DNA of 64,000 bases from Morinoia aosen. Lineage: Eukaryota; Arthropoda; Malacostraca; Amphipoda; Talitridae. How positions within the stretch are numbered: position 1 is the stretch's first letter; each line of letters opens with the position of its first letter. Made by a program: the position numbers and the translations under genes. Under the pieces are notes generated by a model. It was not told where the DNA came from. It searched no databases and worked only from the letters and a program-made list of their open reading frames with translations. Positions 12,640-21,846 of this stretch are shown piece by piece. The stretch is from positions 52,172,859 through 52,236,858 of the forward strand of contig CM059575.1 of the NCBI GenBank assembly GCA_030386875.1, read 5' to 3'.

Positions 12640-13230
12640 TCACATCTTATGCTGCACGTATGTCGAATTGCCGTTTTATCTTGTGTCACTTCCTTGCACC
12701 AGGGGACAACTGGAATAATTTCTACCTCTCTGAATCAGCAGAAAATTTTTACACACATGCTAACGGAACGTGCATGCCTCGGGGTGCTTATGCAGACACA
12801 TAAATGCTTGATTCTGTTCTTCTACTCGTCAGCTACGAAAACTTCCGTGAAAATTTAATGACTGCTGCGTTTTTCTGCAGAAGAAAATTGATGCATATTA
12901 GAAATATTTGTTGTCATAAGGACACTTTCATGGTCATGAAAAATGTTTTCATAACTTTGAAGGGAATTGGCCATCAAACAATAAGTACTTGAGATATTTA
13001 CACAAATAACCTCAATAAAAGCATATGAACATATATTTGGTGGCCGAATTAAGAGGTATTATGCAATATCATCTTCTCAGAGTTACACTGTTCTGATATT
13101 TTAAGAAAAAAAATCTTACCACATATCACTCAAAGTTTGGGGATGCATCTAACTCCATTTTGCTGTTCTCGAATTTCGAGCTTGTATACTGAAATGAAAT
13201 TCTTGATAAAGAGCTGCAAATTTGGCCTTA
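12640..13230. other. Spacer 3' of GST pseudogene C
   Basis: No gene or known repeat seen in about 600 bp. Confidence 0.4.
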
Positions 13231-13235
13231 GTCAG

Positions 13236-13458
13236 TTAGTATGACTCTTCACCGTGGCCAAACCGGACCATTCTCCCAAATATTCTTGTTTGGATTTTTT
13301 GGAAGTCAGGAGAGCTGTGGCGGGCCTGCACTCCATGCAGGCAGGTCCAGCATGCGCTAGTGGAAGGCCTGCAGGCTCGGGAACGTATCCATGACACTGC
13401 ACGAGTACGCTAAATAGCGATCCAATTGCTCCAACACGAGGAAGTCAGCGTATGAGAC
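13236..13458 (-). pseudogene. GST copy C exon 5 relic (stop and 4-bp insertion)
   Basis: See copy C. Homology to exon 5 of A and B is clear along its length, with one in-frame TAG and one frameshift. Confidence 0.85.
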
Positions 13459-14175
13459 CTGGGGATTGGAAGTATGGATGCATGTACAAACAGGGGTACA
13501 AATATATGAGAACCGATATCAAAATGCAATGGACGTTTGAAGGACAAGTATTACATGCAGTTTAATGGACTTGCTCCATTGGTAGTTGGATTCTAGTTTT
13601 TAAGCCCTTACTGGCTACCTTACGGAGAATTGAGGTAATGAAAAAAATAAATACTATCGTGATAAAACAATACAGAACAGCCTCGGTAGCATCTAAAGTC
13701 ACCCACCGTCATAGACAGCCTTAACGATCTAAAACGCCATTAATTAAATCGATCATGTGAATTTGCATTTGAAATAATTTGAAAGGATTTATCATACGAT
13801 AAGCATCAGGTAAATTGTTTCTTAAAGCTACTTCACTGAACACATTTAAATTTAGCTACTTGAGGGTCCGGATAAATTCAGCGACTTTTAGGGCATCCTG
13901 TCATCAACGATATTGAGAGGTGAACAGTTATGATTAACTTAAAACACTCAACCTAGTCACACACTTGAATGATCAGTGAATGTGATGAATTCTCATAAAA
14001 ATAAATCCGTAAGTTTGCAACAAAAGTTAATAACAGCCAAATGAGAAAAGTGTATGCTAAAAAATTTGGGATTAGTTTCATTCAATCCGGTAGGTAATTT
14101 TGCCCATCCGGCTTAATCATATAGCAGGAAATATTTGACTTGATTACCTGATGTCATTACAGTACTCTCAAGGAA

Positions 14176-14425
14176 ATGTTTTTTCATCGTATAAAAAGTA
14201 AGCTCGGTGAAAAATTTGGGTTATTGGCCGTTCAATCTTTAATTTTAACACACATGGACTATTGTACCGTAGTATATAGCGAGATATACTTCAATATCTT
14301 CAAAAAGAGTTACAAAAATGCATGAATTTCGTGGCCAAGGTGGTATGCAAGAGTAAATTTAAAAGAAGTGATCACGTAACATCTCTCCTAAATAAACTCG
14401 GCTGGACTCATATTCAATATAATTA
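14176..14425 (+). mobile_element. LINE ORF2 C-terminal fragment (same family as 30.4-31.4 kb)
   Basis: Aligns to about 30840-31085: CGTATAAAAAGT, TTGGCCGTTCAATC, TATTGTACCGTAGTATA, AAAATGCATGAATTTCGTGG and GTGATCACGTAAC blocks are shared. Substitutions and indels destroy the frame, so it is older than the copies at 30.4 and 33.0 kb. Confidence 0.7.
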
Positions 14426-15528
14426 AGCAGTAACGATAGGGTTTTCAGCAATGCATCACATAGGTTATGTTTTCTTAGTCACTTGTATTTAAATGCATTA
14501 CCAAAATCAGACTACCGCAATGAAGGAAACACATTTTTTTCGTGCTTTCCTCCGAATACTTTGTTTCGACAATGAACATGGGTATTACGATAACCATGTA
14601 TGAATAGCAATTAAGGATCTCTGTGTTAAGGTATTTGAATGCGTTTTTAGCTTTTATTTCAATACAAGTGCGCACTAACGAGAGTTTTTTTCAACTATGC
14701 GTTACGAGGATTATGTTTTTTTAGTTACTTACATTTAAATGCACTGTCAAAATCAGATTACGCAACGAAAGGAACTCATTTTTGTTGTGCTTTTCTGTCA
14801 ATCATATTTTGTTTCGACTGTTTTTTCTTTTTCTTTTTTTTAATGTATTTTAGCATTTTTTCACTGTTATTGATACATTTGAAACTGCGACGTAGTTCAT
14901 TCTATGTAATAACTCTATAGAACATCCTTTTTTTTTATTCCTCTCATACAACGTTCTTGTTGGTCGTGTGCGATAGTTTTTTGTTTCTTACGCTCTGGAG
15001 TATATTATGACAACACTATTTTAGGTAGTTAACTTTTCGTACTGTTCCAACTATGTCGAAAATGTTATGGTTAGCATTATACAACAATCCTTCTCATGTT
15101 TTTGACTCCGGTCGCCTTTTTTGTGCCAGTATTATTTGCGTACGAAGGAAATATAAAAAGTTTTTGTTTTAACAAATAATTTATTCGCTACGAGCTCATC
15201 ATCTGGTATACTACTTGATGCGTAAGAATGAAAAATTGTCCCGAGTCTCTAATGTCGACCTCATAGTCTTAGAAGCAAAATAAATCAAATCTGCCCACTT
15301 TATTTTTAACGTCAATTCCTCACATCAGTAGTTCCTATGTTAATATACTCATATTTCAATATAATAAGGAGGTTTTCAACAATGCATGGCTAGGATTGTG
15401 TTTTCTTGTTAGTTGTATTTACAGCGTTGTCAAAGTTTTAACGCACAGAAGGGAACGCATTTTTTGTGCTCTTTTCTCATTAATTTTCGTTTCGACATGT
15501 GCCATGGTTATTACGATACCCATGTGTA
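14421..15528. repeat. Three diverged copies of a local ~125-170 bp repeat
   Basis: Copies at about 14421-14600, 14685-14822 and 15360-15528 share the order CAACAATGC(A/G), TTTTCTTAGT..CTT, TATTTAAATGCA, AAAGGAAC.CATTTTT, GTGCTTTTCT and TTTCGAC. The first and last also share TATTACGATA and the preceding ATATTTCAATATAAT. A duplication next to a LINE fragment; function unknown. Confidence 0.6.
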
Positions 15529-15529
15529 A

Positions 15530-15799
15530 AGGGGTGTTTACACTAGGGGACATTTCTGCCGTGAGGCGCAACACGTGTATACGAGGCTCAGCACTTTGGC
15601 GCATATTTTTGTGTGTTTATGCGATGTTTCCCATTCGCTCTGATCGAATTCGTAATCCGCGACACTCAAGAGCCTCGTAACTACCGTGGTGAATAGGGAA
15701 CTTCGTATAAACACACACAAATATATGAAACTCAGAGGTGAGCCTCGTATACACGTGTCGCGCCTCACGGCCGAAATGTCCCCTAGTGTAAACGCCCCT
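15530..15799. mobile_element. PIF/Harbinger-like MITE, 270 bp foldback
   Basis: Nearly perfect terminal inverted repeats of over 100 bp, starting AGGGGTGTTTACACTAGGGG and AGGGGCGTTTACACTAGGGG, flanked by TAA on both sides (15527-15529 and 15800-15802), the 3-bp duplication typical of Harbinger elements. No coding capacity. The outer sequence resembles the coding Harbinger relic at 44694. Confidence 0.82.
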
Positions 15800-16106
15800 T
15801 AAGTAACAACTATAGGGATCAATATTAAACATTTCATGTTCAACTTTATTGGAACTGTTTTTCTTTTCTTTTTTTCCCATATGTTCAGACAATCCTTAGA
15901 TGTGATTGTGATCAATTAAGTTTTCCAGATTCAAGAGGCAGCGAAGTATTAAATTTCATTTAACTAGCATACGTTAGATGAATGTAAATAAATGTCTATG
16001 GAGTTGATACGGCTGAATATTTCGTAAAAAACATTTCTACGTCCATCTGAACTTGATTATCTTCATAAAACATCGACACTCTATTATGGTTTCAAAAAGG
16101 ACTAAC

Positions 16107-16139
16107 GTTTCGAACACTCCAGTAACCAAGGACAGTTAT
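16107..16139 (-). pseudogene. GST copy C exon 1 relic (start codon lost)
   Basis: 33 nt matching gene B exon 1 with ATG changed to ATA. Surrounding sequence (about 15960-16200) also matches 51880-52150, confirming duplication rather than chance. Confidence 0.8.
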
Positions 16140-16880
16140 AGCTGGATGAGACGTGGATGACAGCCTTAAAAACAATGCACTTAACTGCCAAGATAGACGG
16201 GCTTGCGTCGACTGCAGTACATTAGCTCATGACCGCTTGACTTTCTGTGTCATAAAGTATTCTTCAGGTTATCGTACTGAAGAAACATGCGCTTGATAAG
16301 ATTACTTTCGTATCCATTTTCAAAAGCATCTGTGTCTGATTGATAAATTACGTTAACGGTTGACGGCGTGCAGTGAGAGGGTTAAATTCTAGATAAAGTG
16401 TAATTTTTTGCAACGGTAATGTTGAAAAAAATTACCAAACAGAAGATTCTTGACAATTTGCATTAACAAAAAGTTATGGCACAAATTAGAAATGGACTTC
16501 ACGTAAGAAGCTTTCTTGATAAGAAAGAATACGAGTTAGCTTTCAGGAAATAATTTTTAAAAATAAAATGTTATCGTACAAATAACTTCATAAGAAATGA
16601 GAAACCATATCAATCAGGAGCTTTTTTTCTGGTGTTAAATTTAATAGTAAATAAGTGGAACGCAACTTGCAGAAAAGTAAGTGTTGATGATTTTGGATGG
16701 GAGAGGTGAATTGAATGTCACGATCAAGTTTACCTCTCCAACATAGCATCAAATAAATATGTCCAGATATATGTGATCATTCACTGTAACTCACTTTTCC
16801 GTGTGTTGCTCAGCTCTCTGCGCTCACGTGGCCTGAGAGGAACGGTCATGCCTTAGAGGTGAAAGAAACGCCAATATACC

Positions 16881-17171
16881 GGGAGTCCCACAAAAATGTC
16901 CCCAACTTTCTAATTGATTATATCTCCGCTTTAAATTAAAAATATTTGAGTTGTCTTTTTTTAACGATGTAGTGAATTTTGTTTCCTTTTCGAATTATTT
17001 AAGTTTTTGAAAATCGCTTAATGACCACTTACAGTGATTGATTAACTGAAACAGGTAGAAAACTAATTATTCAAAGAAAAAGTTTCAAAAACAACACTGG
17101 TGTTCTTCATTTCTTAATACCTACTGTTAAAAATAATTTCACAATGATATATCCTACATACCACCAAGTAT
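16881..17171 (+). mobile_element. Mariner-type element left part (interrupted by piggyBac)
   Basis: Begins CCGGGAGTCCCACAAAAATG right after a TA. The unoccupied paralogous site near 53866 reads AATATAGAAAATG, so the left end is precise. Matches the reverse complement of about 36775-36957. It is cut by the piggyBac at TTAA (17172) and probably continues at 20140, where a DUF4817 helix-turn-helix protein is encoded. Confidence 0.62.
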
Positions 17172-18031
17172 TTAACCCATATAAGCCGCTCGTTGCGAAA
17201 ACGCAACGCTCGACTTGTCTTTACATTTTCTAACCTGTATCGAGTTGTGTATCTGTGACCAGGCCCATTTCACTGTTAATTTCTCTCAAAATTTTGACAA
17301 AGCAGAGTATGTGCTGTTGGTCGCGTTAGTGAGACTGTAGCAACAGCATTCTTGTGCTGAACTTGAGATTTTTTTGGAAAATATGGCTTAGCGGAATAAA
17401 ACATGTTGCTAGCGGAACATGTTGCTTGAAAATGCCTAACTGAAGATAAATATAGATGCTCCCCGCAGAAAAATTAATGCTGTTAATGATGAAGTGAATT
17501 TAGTCAAGATTTTTCTGGTGAAACTGTCCTTCAGCTACCGTTGAAAATTTATTTTTGTGGGTGTTGCGAAATCGCAACGCTAGGCACACCGTCCCGACCT
17601 GCTGTTGCGATATCACAACGAGCGGCACGCCAATTGTGTATCAAGTGAAGCTTGCTATTTTAGGTAATGCGAGCGGCCAATTCACGGTTGGTCTTGTAAG
17701 GCTTATGGAACAATTGAATGGTAAAGCTTTAATCTACTTTATTAGGTTAAATGAGGTGGATTTGAAATATATTCACATACGTTAACATGTATTCAGGTCG
17801 TAGTGTACATACTGGTTTGTCATTATTTTTGTGTGTTAGAACAAGTATGATCAACAATTGAGCAATTATAACTGCATTCTTGCGTTGTTTATCTTATTTA
17901 TTCTGCTACCTGGAACTCCTGGAATTGCATATCGTTATCAATCATCCATTGCTGATCAGCCTCAAACATCAATGGAAATAATATTTGACTTGTTCATGGA
18001 TGTCTAAGCAATCGCGATTTTCTCACGAAAA

Positions 18032-19674
18032 TTGCTACTAAACATGCAATTCATCAAAGGAAATTACTTATATACACTATCAAGTGATGAAATGAAAAAA
18101 ATTCTTTGCATACTGATAGCTATAGGATACAGCACAACTCCTCGTCGTAGACTGTATTGGAAAAATGAGCCGGACGTGCGAAACGAACTCATTGCGTTGT
18201 CTGTACGACGTGACAGATTTGATCAAATAATGCAGTATATTCCCGGAGCTGATAAAATGATTATGATGCTGCAGACATATACACTAAAATGTGGCCTCTG
18301 TTGAAAATACGCAATGAAAACTTTATGAAGTTTGGCTCTTTATGAAGTTTGACCTGCAAATATATCTCTTTATGAATCCATGATACCGTATTATGACCGT
18401 CATCCAGTAAAACAATTTGTAAGAGGAAAACCCATTCGTTGGCCCTATAAAGCTTTGGTTGCAGCTGATTCTACAGGCTACGCTTACTCATTTGAATGGT
18501 ACCTAGGGGGAGTGAGAAAAATACATGAACAATTACAGGGAAACTTATGGATTAGGAGTACAGGATGTTTTCAACTTTCTGGAGAAATTGCAGCTATTCT
18601 ACAGCAGAAACAGCACATCTATTCTACAGCAGTTTCTCATTCCACTCCGACAACTATTTCTCATCTAATAAACTAGAAGAAAAAATTCTCAGAAGATCTC
18701 ATGGGGACACAGGTACTCTACGCGCTAATAGAATAATATTGAAATTTGTCCCATAACAAACGTTAAAGCTTTCGGAAAAAAATCAAAAGGGGTGCACTGA
18801 ATACTTCACTGCATGGTAAAGAGACAAATGTTGTAGTGGCACGATAGAATGATAATGGAATAGCCACTGTGGCTTCTGATGAGAACAGCGTTCTTCCTTC
18901 AGCGAAGACTGAAAGGTATTGCAACAAAGCTAATAATAATAAGCGAGTACAAATAGGAATGCCTCTCATGATAAAAACGTATAAATCGTGCATGGGCGCA
19001 GTTGACCGCTTAGACCTAAACGCTGTCCGACATAGGGAAGCTATTGGAGGCAAAAAAAAATGGTATTTTCCTATATCTAATATCTTACTTTCTGCATGTC
19101 TGCATGAACAATGCTTGGCTGTTTGCACGAAAGGGCAGCTATAAAGAAGATTTACGACCCTTCACTAACCCAAACCGTGCATCATCAAAATTTACTCGCT
19201 AATTGTCTTTCTTGTATGTCCAGTGCGACGTATCATAATGCGTGAATCTCTTGTATCTTGCTGTTGTCTGCCTTAATCAGAATATCTGAGTTTTTCCCGG
19301 CCATCGCCGGGGGGGTCCACATTGGCGTTGCGCTGGCGACCCCGGTAGAAACGTTTCCGTAAAATTATTATTATTATAAAGAAGATCTAATCTCATTTAC
19401 AAGGTTGAGGTTTATCGCATAGGGTTAATTAAAAATCTAGGGCAAACCAGAGAAAAATCCTACCAGACCAAGAGTTATGATGAATGCTAATTGTTCATCT
19501 GATGAATTGCGTTACGATAATGTAGGCCATAACATTGTCAAGACAGACACAGTTGCTCGCCGGAGGTACGGTCTGTGCAGCAGCCAAACTGTGTACCTAT
19601 GCAGTAAATGTAAAGTACATTTGCACCAAAAATGTTCGGTTGAATATAATTCTCATAAATTAATTATTCTCTCA
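18032..19674 (+). pseudogene. piggyBac transposase pseudogene
   Basis: Readable blocks in order: LSSDEMKKILCILIAIGY and RRDRFDQIMQYIPG (18032-18260), MWPLLKIRNENFMKF (another frame), ESMIPYYDRHPVKQFVRGKP and YKALVAADSTGYAYSFEWYLGG (18374-18510), then VASDENSVLPS and CMGAVDRLDLN with GGKKKWYFPI (18860-19140), and a cysteine-rich tail GLCSSQTVYLCSKCKVHLHQKC (19477-19677). The residue before ESMIP, the first catalytic aspartate in the family (DESM), is Tyr (TAT for GAT). The other two acidic sites (AADSTG, AVDRLD) remain. At least three frameshifts, stops and the LINE insertion confirm death. Confidence 0.83.
19152..19375 (+). mobile_element. LINE 3'-tail insertion inside piggyBac
   Basis: 224 bp ending in a TTATTATTATT tail and flanked by ATAAAGAAGAT on both sides (19141-19151 and 19376-19386), an 11-bp target-site duplication. 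The GC-rich 3' part (GGCCATCGCCGGGGG, GGCGACCCCGGTAGAAACG) is unlike the surrounding AT-rich DNA. A severely 5'-truncated non-LTR copy. Confidence 0.78.
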
Positions 19675-20139
19675 TAAGCAGCGCTTCAAATGAGTGCAGC
19701 TATATATAAATGAAAGTTACATTGTTTTTGCTCGTTTCAAGATGGGATTTATTTGGTTTTCGTGAACTCAAAACAAAATTTATTTTGTCAATGGAAGTGT
19801 TTTTCTCATGAAATTTTTGAGTTTCTATCATCAGTATTCATAAATAAAATGATGTATGTAAATATTAGATTTCGATTAGTTTTTATTTTACCTGATATGG
19901 ATAGATTTATGAATCAGGTTAGAGCTTCAATGCCGCTGGATGCGTTTTCGCAACACAGCTCAGGACTCCCGTGCGTTGGTTGCGTTAAAACAACACCTGT
20001 TTTTTAACGTTTTCTCACAAATGGATCGTTTTTAGATAGCATAAGAAGTGTTTTAATGTTCAATAATCTGTTCTTTACAACATATGTGGAATTCGTGAAA
20101 TTTGAAGACATTCGTTTTTTCTCAGCTTAAATGGGTTAA

Positions 20140-20510
20140 ATGGGTTTTTCTCAGCTTAAGAGGTTATTTACTTCCTCATTTCATCATTTGAAGACACCTA
20201 AAATGCAGCTCATTAACGATCAAAGAATTTTCATCGTATTGGAATATGAAGCTACGAAAAACTCTGAAAAAGTTAGAAGAGCATATAATGAAAAATTCCC
20301 GGAAAGAAACTCGCCTGATAAGAAGACTGTGTATCGCACAGTTATAAAATTCAATGAACATAGAAGCATCCTCAACCGAAACAGAGGAAACTCAGGACGA
20401 GAAATAACTCAAAGAATTGTGATATTATTTTATGTTCTTTGAGTTATTTTTTGTCCTGAGTTTCCTTTGTTTCGGTTGAGGATGCTTCCATGTTCATTGA
20501 ATTTAGTTTG
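20140..20510 (+). mobile_element. Mariner-type (DUF4817-like) transposase fragment with internal palindrome
   Basis: ORF 20140-20442 reads QRIFIVLEYEATKNSEKVRR, then FPERNSPDKKTVYRTVIKF and RSILNRNRGNSGR. This is the N-terminal helix-turn-helix of mariner-type transposases (family pattern: polar helix, FP.R..PSK.TI.R...KF...GS...R..G..GR). It is followed by a perfect-looking inverted copy of its last 70 bp, so coding stops. Likely the continuation of the 16881 element. Confidence 0.62.
20347..20504. repeat. 70-bp inverted repeat, 18-bp spacer
   Basis: Arms 20347-20416 and 20435-20504 are reverse complements with few mismatches and include the end of the helix-turn-helix coding stretch. Confidence 0.85.
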
Positions 20511-20699
20511 AAAGTTTGCCCATGTCAGGGTATAAAACAAGGTCAGGTTATTTTTTTGATGTCTCTTCGCCCCATCTCAAGTTGACTGCCGCAACCTTGG
20601 AAAATGAGGGTCAAATCAATCGTATGAATGTGTGGATTGAATGCTTTCATCCACGTAATTCTTGAATTGACTTGCAAACACATGCTCGCAGATTAAGTG

Positions 20700-21600
20700 T
20701 GCGTTCTTTTGGTTTGGAACAAAAAAAATTATTGCCGATTAATATTGAATTCGTGTCTTTCGTTACATGAGCGGAGCGTCGTTCTATTGGTAAAACACCA
20801 AGACTTCTCTAAACAAAGCAAATAATACCGGGTGAGAATTTTAAAGTCTTGACGTCCTACCCTCTTTCTTTTATGCTGTTGGGTTCACAGTTCGAACAAC
20901 ACGTCGTCTGTCGTTACAGAAAATCTTCAGCAATTCTTTCGAACTATGATGTGGGGGACATTTTTCCTTTCTGAGACAGGAAAATGTTCAAATGACAAAA
21001 ATCGTCTTTCACCACAAAGATCACTATTCAAATAGATAACTTAGCTTTAAAAATCAAATGGTCATAGTCCTTCAGGACCACAAACTACGTAGAGAATTAA
21101 AAGAAAACTGCATCCAAGACCATATATTAAAACCAACATTGGAACAGTCAAACCTCAGCATTAGAAAAACACTAAATTTGCTGTGCAGAAATCTGATTCG
21201 GTAAAAGTCCTGAAAAATTCAGGAAGTAAACACACAATATATTTACTAGCCGTTATCAATCAAACCGGAAATATTCAGTCATCCTAAAAGTACGATGTTT
21301 CATTGCGAGCAGTTTTGTTCAGAGTGACAAGGCTGTCCACGGAAATTTTCTCAGGGTATGAGAAAAACAGTTTCACAAAAAAATTACGCCGTATAAACTT
21401 TCTGAAAAATAAAACAATTATTTTGCAATGATTAAATGATTCAATAATACAGGTGACGCTTCAGAACAAGAGGCGTAAAATTGCACACCAAGTAGAAAAT
21501 GGCCAAATAAACACTTTTTCTTCGATGAAATTTTCTGGAAAAAATCGGGTTTTTGAGATATTAGCTGTTTATTGTTTTAAAGGATGAAATTCGATTACAC
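20700..21600. other. 3' flank of GST gene B, duplicated at 60.66-61.6 kb
   Basis: Diverged but collinear with the 3' flank of gene A: CATTCGTTACG, CACTAAACAAAGC, GAACTATGAT, GACAAGAAAATGTTC, AAATTAGTCGTC-like blocks in the same order. No gene seen. Confidence 0.65.
21568..21573 (-). terminator. Polyadenylation signal AATAAA of GST gene B
   Basis: AATAAA on the minus strand, 55 nt beyond the stop codon. It is the first canonical hexamer after the gene. Confidence 0.55.
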
Positions 21601-21627
21601 AATTAGCAACGCCAACCCCAGGTCAGT

Positions 21628-21846
21628 TTAGTACGACTCCTCTCCAGTGCTGGCCTTAGCCAACCTTCCGAAATGCCTCGTCTTGATTTTCTGGAAACTC
21701 GGTGAGTTGCGGCGGGCCTGCACTCCAGGCAGGTCCAGCATGCGCTTCCGGAAGGCTTGCAGGCTCGGGAACGCGTCCAGGGATTTAGGACACAAGTCCA
21801 AGTAGCGGTCCAGCTGTTCCAAGACCAAGAAGTCTGCGTACGAGAT
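21628..21846 (-). CDS. GST gene B exon 5 (terminal, 72 codons plus stop)
   Basis: Terminal exon after a TTCTCTTCAG acceptor. It begins ISYADFLVLEQLDRY and ends AKASTGEESY with TAA. It forms the last helices and the C-terminal tail of the mu-class fold; LDAFPSLQAFRKRM matches the conserved LDAFPNLK motif of the family. It is nearly identical to gene A's exon 5 (two adjacent differences near RHFGRLAKAS versus RHYGRMAKAG), so the two copies are recent or homogenised. AATAAA is at 21568-21573 on the minus strand. Confidence 0.9.
   Translation of the reverse strand: MSYADFLVLEQLDRYLDLCPKSLDAFPSLQAFRKRMLDLPGVQARRNSPSFQKIKTRHFGRLAKASTGEESY

Larger units (their letters stand above)
13236..16139 (-). 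pseudogene. Mu-class GST pseudogene, copy C (exon 1 and exon 5 relics)
   Basis: Terminal-exon relic at 13236-13458: the CAG acceptor and the final EESY-TAA survive, and VSYADFLVLEQLDRYL is readable. The conserved RKR is interrupted by a TAG (AFH-stop-RM), and a 4-base duplication (TGCA) in the CTCCAGGCAGG block shifts the frame; 223 nt instead of 219. Exon-1 relic at 16107-16139: the start codon is ATA instead of ATG, then T-V-L-GYWSVR, with N replacing G before a GTTAGT donor. Exons 2-4 were not found in the 2.6 kb between, where a LINE fragment, a local repeat and a MITE sit. A degenerated tandem duplicate of genes A and B. Confidence 0.82.
17172..20139 (+). mobile_element. piggyBac-type transposon (inactive), ~2.97 kb
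   Basis: Flanked by TTAA at both ends (17172-17175, 20136-20139) with terminal repeats CCCATATAAGC and CCCATTTAAGC, the defining layout of piggyBac. Plus-strand pieces of the DDE_Tnp_1_7 transposase lie inside (18032-19677). Subterminal copies of TTGCGAAAACGCAA-like palindromes occur near both ends. A 224-bp LINE tail is inserted at 19152-19375. Confidence 0.85.

Noticed and set aside
18380-18676. 98-codon ORF as an independent gene
   Set aside because: It is the central catalytic part of the decayed piggyBac transposase.
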